This document shows, in pieces, positions 9,101 to 19,699 of a stretch of 64,000 nucleotides of DNA. The number at the start of each line of letters is the position of its first letter. Within the stretch, counting starts at the first letter, position 1. Both the position numbers and the translations under genes were made by a program. The notes beneath the pieces were generated by a model, which worked only from the letters and a program-made list of their open reading frames with translations, was not told the DNA's origin and did not search any database. The stretch is from Eucommia ulmoides (taxonomy: Eukaryota; Streptophyta; Magnoliopsida; Garryales; Eucommiaceae). The DNA lies in assembly GCA_016647705.1 (NCBI GenBank), contig CM028336.1, positions 16,318,880-16,382,879 of the forward strand, read 5' to 3'.

Positions 9101-12100
9101 TGTAACATCCAGATCATCTCGAGAGGATGGGGCAGAAAAGTAAAGGGTGGACTCAAAGAATGTAATATACACACACAAATGAGCGACGTAATAATGGACT
9201 ATAACATCGAAAACCCTTTTGTGTGCGAGAGTAGCCGAGAAAAACACATTTTAAAGCACGAGGATCTAACTTGTCCCTACCAGGAGTCAACTAATGAACA
9301 AAACAAACACACCCAAATATTCGAGAAGGTAAACTAAACAACGGTGAATGAGGAAAAAAAATGGAATTGGGAACCTTACCATTTAGGGTAGAAGACGGCA
9401 TCCGGTTGATTAGGAAGCAAGATGTAAGAACCGCATCACCCTAGAATTGTTTGGGAACGTTCATCTCAAAAAGAAGAGTATGAGACACTTCTAGGAAATG
9501 TCGATTCTTACGCTCAACAACTCCATTTGCTGTGGTGTGTGAGGACATAATGATTGATGTAAGATACCAGAGTGCGACATAAAGGAAGTAAATGGCTGAG
9601 AAAAGTATTCTCGAGCATTATCACTACGAAAAATATACACTGGTACATTAAATTGAGTTTTAATTTTAGCATAAAACGCACAAAAAATAAAGAATAATTC
9701 TGAATGATCTTTCATTAAATAAAATCAAGTAACTTTGGAAAAATCATCCACAAATGTAACAAAATAATGAAAACCTAATGTAAAAGTAACACGAGAATGA
9801 CGTCAAATATCTAAATGAATTAAACTAAAAGGACTCGATACTCGAACATGAGCTGGGGTAGCAAATGAAATACGATGATACTTACCCAATTGACAAGACT
9901 CACACAATAACGAAGACAAATGACTTAAGTTAAGAACAAGTAACTTGAGGTTACCAAGGCAGGGATGACCAAGGCGACAATGGATCAAGTGAGCGGATGC
10001 AACAGCAAGGCAGGAAGTAGGTGGGTTAACAGGACTCTCTTTGTAATCATCAAAGTAATAAAGGTCATTTTACTCGCGCCCTGTGCCAATCGTCTTCCGC
10101 GTCCTCAAATCTTGGAGAATAACAGAATAAGGAAAAAATGATACAAAACAATTAAGATATTTAGTAAGCTTACTGACTGACATCAAATTAAAAGAAAACG
10201 AAGGAATATACTAGACAGATGATAGAGATAAGAAGGGTAAGGGTTATAATGTACCAATGCCATGGATAGGGACAGTGGAACCATCAACAACTGTAATAGG
10301 AAACAACAAAGAAGATGATAGAATGTGTAAATAAGGAAGATGTACCTGACATATGATCAGGGGTAGCAGAATCTATGACCCAGGGTATAGGAGGGGAAGG
10401 ACGAATGGAAAGACAAGCAGTAGTAGTACCTCGTTGAGCTAAAGAAGCAATGGGAAGAGATGTCTGCTGAGATGCCTTATACTGAAGGAATTGAGCATAT
10501 TTCTTATCAGAGATGTCATTGGCCGCCTAAGATTCTGGAATAGTAGGATTATTTGGATCAGATGTCACTGCATTGGCGAATTTGGGTAGGCGGCCAACTA
10601 AATCCCAACATGTTTCTCTAGTATGATTCTCCTTTCCACAAAAGGAGCATTGACGATGTGAGCCACGACCATAACCACTACATCCACCACGAGGGCCACC
10701 ACCACGGCCACCACGAAAAGAACTACCACGACTACCACTGAGTTGATCACCTCGATTTTGTGTAGGCATCTGAGTAACAAGCACCGAATGCTCAGATGAC
10801 GCAGCCGAACTCGAGCCAGAAATGTTGTCCTTGATAGAGACGCGAGAATACATTTCAATGATAGTGGAGATAGTAGCACTGGAAAGAATCTAAAATCAGA
10901 CCGGTTCAAATATGGGCGTAATCCAGCTAAGAATTTCATGACAGCCATCTGCTCACGTTACTTTTGCATTTCTTTTAGATCGATAGTCATCGGTAGAATA
11001 GTATTTAACTTCACATAAAGACTGTTGAATGTGGAAAAATAATCTGTAATGGATTACGTGCCTTGCTGAAGTTAGAAGTACTCGACCAATAAATCATACA
11101 TCCTGGTAAGATTACTGGAATACAACATACGAAGATACTCCCATATGGCTTTACACGTATCTAGATGAGTACAGAGATCAGCAACTTGAGGTACCATCGA
11201 ATTCCACGACGACGCTACAATCTGCTCTTCAACTTGAATCCATTCTTCATACTTCTTATCATCTTCTGCCAGAGCAGATTCCGTGAGATGATGGTGTTTC
11301 CCTTATCCGGTAAGGGCTATTTTCACAGTCTTGGACCAATTTAAATAATTGGTCCCGTTTAACTTGTGGATTGTTAACGGTTGGGGGATAGCCGTCGACA
11401 TTAGTGCCCGTTAATACAACAAATAACAACAACTTGGGCAAGGGAAACAAACCAACACCACAAACAAGTTCAGAACTTAAATGAACACCACTAAAAGCAG
11501 AACAACAGTGGACTCACAAACGTCTGCTGAAGAAGGAGCGCGATGGTTGGTTGTGGACTGCCATTGGATCTGGACAGAGGACTGCCGACGATGGTCGGTT
11601 GTGGACTACAAAGTTGGTAGAGGCTCAGATCTTAACAGCGACAGTGGGGAAGGTGTCGCAACTGGTCTGCGAAGGTGATGGAGGGGTAGATCTTGACGTC
11701 GACGATGGGTAAGGCGTTGACAAGACTTTGCGACAACGGCTAGGGTTTCGACGGTGGGGCTTTGCGACGACGATGAAGGCATGGTTAGGGTTTCTGATCG
11801 ACAGCTACAAGGGTTTCAACTGCTAGGGTTATGTTTCTCATGGACGTCTAGGGTTTCTGAAACGTTTCTTTTTTTTTCTTTTCTTTTTTTCATACGGATG
11901 GTGAGGGAAATTGAAAGAAGGAAAGGGGAAGATGAAAAATGGTTGAACAGATCTATGGGATTAATGTGCCATAATCTTCTCTCGATACCATGTTAAAGTA
12001 AAAGAAGAGTAGGAAAAGAATGAAACGGTTTAACTATTGTGTTAGTCTCTCTCACTATTTATAATAAGAATTAGGAAACCATATAGCAAACCTTAAACCG

Positions 12101-15100
12101 TACAGGAAACCCTAAGTAATACAGGAAAGAAATAAATAACCTTTAACACACAGATCCATGCAAATCTCAACAATTTATTTCTTGAGCTAACCGTGAAAGA
12201 AATATATAGAGAAGTAAAAAATTTACATCCAGGTATGAATCCATAGGTCATTACGTGTAGGAACACACTCGAAAAGAAAAAGCGACGAGTATACAAAAAT
12301 AAAAATAAAAAGTGGATTCATCGTCTGTGACATCTATCCCATTCAGCGATTGACCAATCAACAGATTCATTGAGCAACTCTTGGGTAATAACCTAATAAT
12401 AAGAACCTGGTCATCTAACTTCATTCAAAACTGAAACTATTTTTCATCCATTATGGAATAAAATTATGAAATCATTTCTATTTTGAACATTTATTTGATT
12501 ATTCCCTTTCCCACCTCAAATCCATTTTCTATGTTGGAGTGAATTTTAAGTTTAAAAAACTTTTCACTTTTGTTGACTTTCAGTTTAACTCCTTAGACTG
12601 AATAGGTTCATTCACATAATATATTTAATGAATGAAAAGTAAAAAGTTATCACAGGACCACTCAAAAAATCAAACTTTTTGGGGGGTCCAACTAGATTTT
12701 AAAACTCGTAATTTTGATTCTTGTTTCCTATCTATTATAGGTTCTACATTTTTTTCTTTCCATATTCGCAAACCTTATCTCTGTAGCTAGGAAACGTTGA
12801 ATCTCCATCAAATACAACAATGTAGACACCACAACTATTGATTCCAATTCTTTTTTTTTCTTTCTTCACGTTCTTTCATCAAATACAATCTACTACTCTT
12901 ACTTGTTACTGGATGATTTCCTAATTCCTGAAAATGACAAAAAGCTTCTACTTCTATAACTACGATTCTACTTCTACAACTACAAAAGGTGGGATACTTT
13001 GAGATCTTGCACCTACATAAATTGTAAAAATATGATAATCTCTTTCATGAATTATTAGAAACCAACCTGTTAGATTCGCATTTTACCCGATCCTCGGTTT
13101 CGATTTTAAAGCTAATGAAGCTAATAATAAAGATAAAAATCTTATTTTTGGGAATTTTCTATTGATTGTGGCATCATTTTACATTGACAATCAAACATCA
13201 ACCCGTACTAGACAAGTTGATTGGAGTAAAAGGTCTCCAAACCATGCATGTGTAGACATTCCAAACTAAGAGACTAGAGCATCCAGCATAAGATGGAGTG
13301 AAAGAAAATATAACGAGAAGTTTCTTAAGTTAAAATGTGGCCCAAAGCTGGAACATGGGATACAAAAATACTCATGCAAATGAAAATTGTCGTGCTCTTC
13401 AAGAAGATATACTATTTTATTTTGGTAAACAAATGTGGTAAGAAGCTATAAATCAAAAGGTTAAATAATGAAATTGGTAGATGAGTCCGGTGTCACAAAA
13501 GGAAAAAAAGACACCTTTGAACTTTCATTGTCATATTGCAGCTACAGGCAAAAGGGAACAAAAATAGCTAGTTCTTCATACCTCCATGGAAGCACAATCT
13601 GATTCAGTCAAAAGGGGACAAAAATACCCCCATGGAACCACAATCTGATTCACACCTAGCCCGAACTCCAACCACAAACCAAAGCAAATCGTGTTCCAAA
13701 TAACATTGATATACACACGTGCAAATATCTCCTATGAAATATTACAACAATGAAGCCGTTGTCCCACTTAAGTAGAGTCAACTACATGAATCTGTTTGCG
13801 CCACAAAGATCGTTCTAGCGTTATCCCCTCTATTAAGTTCAAACTCTTTAAGTTATCCCTGATTGTTTCGTCTCAAGTTCTCTTAAGCCTACCTCTCCAT
13901 CTTAGAGGTACCATCTACTTGAATGAGATCACATTTTCTAATTGATACTTCTGCAAGTCTTCTATGCACATGTCCAAACCATTTTAAAAAAATTCCGCTC
14001 ATCTTATCCTCAATGGACAGTACTACTAACCTCTCTAATAACCTCTTTTCTCATTTTATCTAAACTTACCACACATTCACCTTAACATTCTCATCTCTGC
14101 TACACTTACTATCTAAACATACTTTTTATTTACCACCCAACATTCTTAACCATTTAAATCTCAAGTCTAATCGCAGTCTCGTAGAATTTTCCTTTCAATT
14201 TCAATGGTATCTAACGGTTACATATCACTCCAATTGTACTTCTCCACTTTAATCATCCTTCCTCGACTCTATGCATAATATCCTCATTGATTTCAGGATG
14301 CAGACTACATGATAAAGAAGTTGGTGGGAAATAACCATAGTTTGTGAAAAGGAATATACACATCTAATTGTAAATAGGGACCTTAGTATTTTTCCCTTCA
14401 ATAATAAGCAAGGTCATACAAAAAAAGGACGCAAAGAAGGTAAGATCCAAGTACAATGAAACAAACAAAGGAGGCAAAACAAATCAATAAAAAAAACTAT
14501 TGGAGGGGAAGCCACGCCTTTGTCCCAAAAAAATAGTATTTACAAAATGACCCTCTATGCCTCACTGTTGATAACTCCCTACCATCACAAACTCTCTTGT
14601 TCCTATCCTTCCATGTGGTCAAAAAGGCTGCAAGAGAAAACTTTGACAACAACTCACACATAATTTGTACGCAACCCCCATTTCAGCACACCAAAACCGA
14701 TATATACAAGGCTGATATTCACCACTTTACATCAACTACAGTGAAAACTGCTCTCGATAGTCAATCCATGGAATGCTGCAGAACAAAATAAAACTGAAAG
14801 ATCCACTGTTTCTTCCCCTGGAAGACAGCCAAAAACGATCAAGAAACTAGAATCCTCTCGAATATCAAGAGCAAGAAACCAAATCAAACAATCAAAACAA
14901 AGCACTAAACTAGTGATGTCCAAATGGATTTCCAATGAAAAGGTGCATGGCTAGAAGCTGAAAACTCTGATACTTCAAAGAAGAAGAAAAAAAAAAAACA
15001 TTTTCTTCTGGAACCAACTGGTATTGTCTTTACCCACTCAAGTCTCAACTTAATTGTGGCTTCGTAATACCTCCATCAAATCAAACATTGCAGGAAGCTC

Positions 15101-17574
15101 CAAAATCCAAAAAATTCTTCCTTGCAAATTAGAGAAGACTTCCATATTCCGCTCCTGGGCAAAATACTCTTAACCATAAAATCTATATCAAATGGCAATC
15201 GGCAGTCAGCAAATAGCCAGTTAGCTATCCATCTGAATAGCCTCCTTGGACCACCAATTTTTTCAGAAACTCACATTGACTCCCTTAATTTTTATTTTTA
15301 TTTTTATTTTAGAGTACAACAAACTTTATTCAGAAAGTAGGAAAGTAGGAAATAAAGGGGAGGTGGGAGGCTAGGCCAAAACCCCCAGACAGAGAGAAAG
15401 TGGACTAATGCCCTTGAATGCAACCAAGTTGCACATAGAATTAAAGACCTACAAAAACATCCGTTCTACTTACCTTCACAATAATATGGGTAATCTCATC
15501 ATTGTCGAAGAATACACCAAAGCTTCCACTCGTGAGCTTAAGCATCCATTGAACAATGTCGAAGACTCCCTAAAGAGTCTGATGGACCAACAATCCAATT
15601 TATTAAGAATCAAGCTCAATAATCTACTAGAATGAGTTAAAAAACTAGGCTCAAGGTAGATACAGGTGCATGCTCTGCTCCTTGCCTAGGTCAAGGCGCA
15701 GGCCTTGCATAAGGTGTGCGCCTTAGGGTGTGAAGCCCAAGGCTCTAGGCGCACCTCAAACTCTATGCTTCTTCTTCCTCTTCTTTTTCTTCTTCTCTCC
15801 TTCCTCTACTGCTTTTGCTTCTAGGTTTGGTTCTTCTCCTGTTGATTCTCTACTTCTATTTTTTTATTTTTACTGATTCTTCTTCATCCCTGGTTTTTCA
15901 TTTTCTTTTCTTTATTCTCATTTTTCATCCAATTTCACTTTTGTGGTTTTATGTTATTGCTAAAGATTTTCAATTTTTATGCTATAATTATTGGTTCATT
16001 ATTTAATTTTATGCTAAAATCTCTATTTATTAGGAATTAAATTAGTTGTTCATTTTTATTTATTGGCTCATAGCAAGTGTGTTTTATTTTTAATAATTAA
16101 ATTTTAGTTCATATTCACTTTTTGAATGTAGATTTGCAATATAACAATACTATAAATTATTCTCTCTTTTTTTATGTCGTGCGTTTTACTTCGCTCAAGC
16201 TCAAGCCTCGCCTAGGCTCCAGGGGCCCTTTGTACCTTGGTGCCTAGAGCCTCTAATAACTATGTCTCCAACAATAAATTGTTCATGATCCCACACTGAC
16301 TTCTCAATTCTCAACCACATCATATGGAGCCACAGACAAACGCAAGATCTATCCACTTCTAGAGTCCCCATGATTTGTCCTTTCCACTGTCCTCCATAAA
16401 CCCTCATCTGCCACGGCAAATAGTACCACAGAGAGAACGATTAAATGTCCTTAGCTTCCTAAACCCAACTCCAAAACCGCCTTCCTAAACAGACCTGCAC
16501 ATCTCCACCCACATGGCTAAGTGAATTTCTCTATCCTCCTCCAAGTCCCTCCGAAGGAGTCCCTTTAAATCTTTTCTAACCATTCCACATGATAAGAAAA
16601 GTCAAGTTAGCTCAAAGTAACAGGAAGACAAACTGAAAGTTTGATCTCCAGATTCTACAGTATTTTCCACCCATTATTGGGTGTGAAAGTATCCTTGCAT
16701 TTTACCTCACCCCTTATTTTCAATTCGTACCAAACTAATGAAACATCAACTTTTCTTCCTAGTCCCTCCAGTCTTTCCTTCTAGACACTTTTTGTTCTTT
16801 CCAAACACACTCTAAAGTTCATCTCAATTTAGTATATCCCTCTTAGTATATTCTAGTAAGACCAGACCAGGCAATGCAATAAACTTTCCGAATTGACATA
16901 ATATACTGATCTTCTTAACCTATTTTCATGCAATACATACGTCATGACTCGTGTGAAAGTCTTGACACACGAAACACATTGAAACCCATTGAAAACGTAG
17001 ATAATGATTTTCTCTAATTTATTTAGTTTATCGTCAGTAGAATTCTATTCAATTGAATCACCTGTCGGTACAATATATAGGCAGGCATCATTTGTCTTGC
17101 CATATATTGAGTCTATCCATGTATTAATGTATATGATTTAGATAAGTAAAAAAATATCGATGATATTGAGAAGAATAAGGTTGCATTTGGATAAGGGATT
17201 TGACAAATCCCTTGTTTGGATAACTATTTTAGCTAAAGTATTTGATCATGTAATTTTACAATTTCCTTGTTTGGATAGATAAGGTATTTGTAAACGGAAT
17301 TTACAACTCTATTGATTTTTATCCAATAATGAAGCAAAATCAGGTTCAATTTCTCATTTGGCAACTCAATATCAATAGCATTTCAGGTTTGCTCCAATAA
17401 TGAAGCAAAATCAATTTCAAGCTTGATCATATCAACATTGTCAGGCTCTGAAGTTTCACATGAAGCAGAAGGGAAAGTCACATCCTTCTTTGCCTGACCG
17501 CAATCCACACTCGTGGTGATAACTGGCTTTTCCTCATGAAATTCTTAGCCCTCAGTTCTTTTTCCTTTTTCCTC

Positions 17575-17605
<31 letters not shown>

Positions 17606-19489
17606 TTTTAGTTCTGGTTAGCTTTTTTTTTTTTTTTTTCTTTTCAGTCCTTTCGACGTCTTAGCTGGATCCGGCCTACAAGTAGCACCAATGGAAGTAC
17701 TTGGCATTTAATTAGTGATTCTCTGAATCTAAATAGATCGAAAGACCTAGTAATTTGAGTTTCAGACATCAACTTTGCTGTCATAGTAGTACACTAGAAG
17801 ATAGCCATCCATAAATTATATCAATGCAACATTCAAATGCATGGCTGCTTCGAAAAACTGAAACAAAGCTTCCAAGTTGAAATTAAACCTCGGCTTTTTT
17901 TTCCACTAACTCAGATTCTTTCCCCAAAATGTCTTGCAGATTGGAACACTTTCCATCAATCATCTTGATGACCCACCGCCTACCAGTAATTAAAGTTGAT
18001 AAGGATTGTGCTAAAAGGATCGTGTAAGATATAATGCAGTCGATGCAGTCCAAGTTTTGTATGCTAACAGGCACATATGTGAACACTATGCCAAAGAATA
18101 GCATGCCAAGTACATAAACCCATTTTACTGATATAAAAACCAAATTTTTTTTACATGATCCAATAAAATGGAAATTGGTGTTGATTTTATCTATGTTGTA
18201 ACCTACACCCATGCTTACACCATTGCATAACCTACTGAAGTATAAAGAAATATTTGATTTTACCTGTGGCTCCATGCACATTCACTTTTTGGATAATAGG
18301 AGAGAACTAAAGCTGAAAGAAGAAGTTCGTCCACAAACTTTGAAAAGTTTTTCTTCTTTGAAACAACTAGCTTCCTGCATGGAAGAAACAACATAAATCA
18401 AAGGTGAGTTCAAGACTTTGGCACTGGGTAGAAAGCTGACATTCCAATAAATTATGAAGGTTTTTCGGTCTATATATGCTAAATATTAATATTAATCAAA
18501 GGAAACAGCCATGCGGGATTTGTGCAAATTGAGATAATAACAATTGAATAATGTGTTCAATGAAGGAGAGGTCACAAATAATCAGAACAAACCAAATTTC
18601 TATTTCCAGAATTCATACTTCTATTATTCACCATCATGAATATACTTATTTTCTTAACACAAAATTACAGATATGTAAGAAACTAGAGATGAGTAAAATT
18701 CTATTAGCAAGCGCAGAAGAGAGGTTCATCCAAAAGACGTGCGAAGTTAAATGAAGCTTGTAGAAGATAAGCATAGATATGAAAAATTGTATCAGCAGGA
18801 AAAGAGAGACCTGGCATTCCATGCAGTACCAAAATCACAGCTTAGCAATAAAAGCACCCTACTATGATTCATGACTTCGCTTTCGAGTACGTTTAAGGAA
18901 AATAAAGAGCAGCATGAGTTATTTCCATTGCCAGATCGATCACCGCTTGAATGGGAATTTTCCACCATTTTATATCGTGCAAGTGAATCCATGAAGGCAT
19001 GTTTGGCCACATTATATAGCGGAAGAAGAACCTGGGTCGATATACCCAACTTATGATCTCTCGTGTAGAAAACCATATCCGAATTAATAGTTTTGGATGC
19101 TTTTGGTTCGATAATCTTATCTCCTGACTGATTGACAGCATCATCACTGAGTGTAACAAACAGGGATGGATGAATAAGCCCCACTTCGTCACTGGATGGA
19201 AGTGAAAAAGTTAGAAGCAAGAAAATGATACGAAAAAAATTGACAGAAAACGCAAATTCGGAGATTTGGCTAATCTCACTCGATTTCAATGAAAAATGTA
19301 GAAGCTTTATACAAAGAAAACGACACAAGAGCGTAACGTAAATCCATCAAGCATTTCAGCAAAAGCGAATCAATCGAACGTGGACTGGAGAAAGAATGCT
19401 TACATTAAAGGATCAGATTCCAATAAGTGCTCCAATTGTTTCAAAAGATCCGAAGGATTGGCTTCAAAAATAGACCTTTCTTCAGTCAT
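6057..19489 (-). CDS. PTAR1: PTAR1-like protein prenyltransferase alpha-repeat protein, 3' end missing
   Basis: Six exons join in frame on the minus strand: 19489-19404, 19191-18811, 18374-18264, 17979-17889, 6313-6245 and 6134-6057 (272 codons). All introns begin GT and end AG. The product has the repeated alpha-subunit prenyltransferase signature: ECAWSHRRWVI near residue 190, [12 protein letters not shown] near 230, and DNSCFHYR near 265. RDHKLGIST and [12 protein letters not shown] lie in exon 2. The match is to the eukaryotic PTAR1 family. In animals PTAR1 pairs with the RabGGTase beta subunit (GGTase III); the plant role is much less clear. The start codon at 19489 is the only ATG fitting the family N-terminus and lies below a (GA)n leader. 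Further C-terminal repeats would be expected but lie past the left edge, or have been lost. Confidence 0.85.
6245..6313 (-). CDS. PTAR1: PTAR1-like exon 5
   Basis: 69 bases from acceptor TTTTGCAG|AAG to donor GCGCAG|GTTAGA. It encodes [16 protein letters not shown] and [19 protein letters not shown] is the best preserved prenyltransferase alpha repeat in the gene, which makes the assignment firm although the exon is small and far from exon 4. Confidence 0.9.
6314..7089. other. Intron 4 sequence, no feature recognised
   Basis: AT-rich intronic sequence between exon 5 and the copia element. Open frames near 6455-6770 have no domain, no splice logic and unremarkable composition. Confidence 0.4.
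7090..7247 (-). repeat. 3' LTR of the intron-4 copia element
   Basis: 158 bases, TGTTAAAG...CTTTAACA, matched by 11991-12148. On the minus strand a TATAAATAG box is visible within it. The purine-rich tract GAGCGGGAG adjoins it at 7248-7256. Confidence 0.92.
7425..7904 (-). pseudogene. Copia RNase H domain (end of pol)
   Basis: A 159-codon open stretch reads [15 protein letters not shown], then [47 protein letters not shown], and [15 protein letters not shown] ending in FHENKTH. These are the RNase H motifs of copia pol, including the catalytic Asp of TDADW and Glu of AESEY. Upstream frames are broken, so it is a fossil of the pol 3' end. It lies on the sense strand of the host intron. Confidence 0.9.
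8100..8450 (-). pseudogene. Copia reverse transcriptase remnant
   Basis: Shows EQPPGFVAQ, then [19 protein letters not shown] and, after a short gap, [15 protein letters not shown]. The active-site motif is normally YVDD; here the second Asp is Asn (codon AAC near 8199-8213), so the enzyme would be inactive even without the surrounding stops. Confidence 0.85.
9491..9990 (-). pseudogene. Copia integrase remnant
   Basis: Minus-strand frames encode the zinc-binding region ([14 protein letters not shown], then [12 protein letters not shown]) at 9988-9803. Further downstream the catalytic core follows ([25 protein letters not shown], a near-match to IKxLRSDNGxEYxS). Several in-frame stops separate the pieces. 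Confidence 0.85.
10527..10948 (-). pseudogene. Copia gag remnant with zinc knuckle
   Basis: Overlapping frames carry [14 protein letters not shown] (Gag core) and, after an Arg/Gly-rich stretch, the CCHC knuckle [14 protein letters not shown]. This would bind the RNA genome. The two parts are in different frames, so the gene is broken. Confidence 0.8.
11979..11990 (-). promoter_or_regulatory. Primer-binding site of the copia element
   Basis: Minus-strand TGGTATCGAGAG directly after the LTR end; compare TGGTATCAGAGC, complementary to initiator-Met tRNA. Confidence 0.8.
11991..12148 (-). repeat. 5' LTR of the intron-4 copia element
   Basis: 158 bases with the same termini as 7090-7247. On the minus strand it carries a TATAAATAG promoter motif and is followed by the primer site. 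Confidence 0.92.
12149..13744. other. Intron 4 sequence, nothing recognised
   Basis: About 1.6 kb of AT-rich intron between the copia element and the RTE fragment. Short poly-T tracts only; no gene, RNA or repeat structure was identified. Confidence 0.35.
13745..14300 (-). mobile_element. RTE-type LINE fragment (3' end) in intron 4
   Basis: The reverse complement of 13760-14290 is recognisably the same RTE C-terminal region as at 369-814. It carries the same closing words (GTGGGACAA after the last codons, tail with ATTGTTGT) and counterparts of the CPEMRM, ENRLRWFGHV and GGRPKKTW coding segments in several frames. It is more decayed than the first copy and truncated at its 5' end near 14300. 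TSDs were not resolved. Confidence 0.75.
14400..16560 (-). mobile_element. L1-type LINE fragment in intron 4
   Basis: Minus-strand translation at 16560-16260 gives [10 protein letters not shown], then [18 protein letters not shown], the tract that follows the RT domain in plant L1 elements (usual HLVKWxxVCxPKxxGGLGxRNLxxFNxALL). Further down, 14960-14560 shows [29 protein letters not shown] and [12 protein letters not shown]. These match the zinc-finger/C-terminal region of the same protein class. A small DNA element (15648-16251) appears to split it. Limits are approximate and the coding frames are destroyed. Confidence 0.6.
15648..16251. mobile_element. Possible non-autonomous DNA element inside the L1 fragment
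   Basis: The two ends are GC-rich and roughly inverted copies (left GGCTCAAGGTAGATACAGG, right in reverse complement GGCTCTAGGCACCAAGG), with GCCTAGG words inside both ends. The middle is AT-rich and non-coding. Flanks AAAAAACTA and TAATAACTA match at seven of nine positions, compatible with an old 9-base duplication. Confidence 0.45.
17383..17544 (-). pseudogene. Short coding-like fragment of unknown origin in intron 4
   Basis: The minus strand is open for 53 codons after a stop at 17547-17545 and reads [18 protein letters not shown], then [17 protein letters not shown] before TGA. Composition is protein-like. A second, shifted copy of the last part ([10 protein letters not shown]) lies next to it at 17312-17345, so the segment holds an internal repeat. 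No family was recognised. It may be a captured exon or a decayed gene piece; it does not fit the PTAR1-like product. Confidence 0.3.
17575..17640. repeat. Poly-T and (GT)n tracts
   Basis: An 18-base T run, then about seven GT units (17593-17607), then a second long T run near 17622-17639. Simple-sequence repeat in the intron. Confidence 0.8.
17889..17979 (-). CDS. PTAR1: PTAR1-like exon 4
   Basis: 91 bases from acceptor TGGTAG|G to donor GAG|GTTTAA. It encodes [11 protein letters not shown], then [17 protein letters not shown]. It ends on a codon boundary, and the following intron is the 11.6-kb one. Confidence 0.9.
18264..18374 (-). CDS. PTAR1: PTAR1-like exon 3
   Basis: 111 bases between acceptor CCATGCAG|G and donor CACAG|GTAAAA. 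It encodes [14 protein letters not shown], then [17 protein letters not shown] and CAWSH, completing the Arg shared with exon 4. Confidence 0.9.
18811..19191 (-). CDS. PTAR1: PTAR1-like exon 2
   Basis: 381 bases from acceptor CATCCAG|T to donor GCCAG|GTCTCT. It encodes the conserved [13 protein letters not shown], the block [16 protein letters not shown], a Ser/Gly/Asn-rich loop, and [15 protein letters not shown], the first alpha-repeat-like helix pair. Open throughout in the expected frame. Confidence 0.9.
19404..19489 (-). CDS. PTAR1: PTAR1-like exon 1 (start codon)
   Basis: Begins [16 protein letters not shown] and ends in SDPL plus two bases of an Ile codon. The donor is AAT|GTAAGC. Splicing to exon 2 gives [16 protein letters not shown], a smooth join across a phase-2 intron of 212 bases. 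Confidence 0.85.
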
Positions 19490-19522
19490 TGTTCCTTTCG
19501 GGCTTAAGTGTCCACCGCGTGC

Positions 19523-19542
19523 GAGAGAGAGAGAGAGAGAGA
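19523..19542 (-). promoter_or_regulatory. (GA)n/(CT)n tract in the leader of the PTAR1-like gene
   Basis: Ten GA units lie 34-53 bases upstream of the start codon. On the gene's strand this is a (CT)n run, a common element of plant 5' leaders and core promoters. No TATA box was identified with confidence. About 157 bases further upstream a hAT-like element begins. Confidence 0.45.
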
Positions 19543-19699
19543 TCGGCGCTCAGCGGGCTTTTTGCAGTGTGATAGATGACCAGCATGCGTGTTCGGGAGG
19601 GGTAGGCACAGGGACGAAGAAAGAAGTAAATCGCTTTTGTCTGGAGAGGGTATTCAAATGGCGGGTTTATACCGAAGCATATTTCACACGAGGGCGGAG

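Larger units (their letters stand above)
7090..12148 (-). mobile_element. Complete but inactive Ty1/copia element in intron 4
   Basis: A 5.06-kb element on the same strand as the host gene, bounded by two 158-base LTRs that start TGTTAAAG and end CTTTAACA. By eye about 15 positions differ between the LTRs (about 90% identity), implying an old insertion. The order on the minus strand is LTR, Met-tRNA primer site (11990-11979), gag, integrase, RT, RNase H, purine tract, LTR, as in copia. Coding regions are split by many stops and shifts. The 5-base flanks (TTCAG and CACAG) agree at three positions only. Short LTRs suggest an Ale/Retrofit-like lineage (inference). Confidence 0.93.

Noticed and set aside
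15815..16006. Hydrophobic 63-codon ORF
   Set aside because: Poly-T-driven Leu/Phe translation in the AT-rich middle of a small DNA element.
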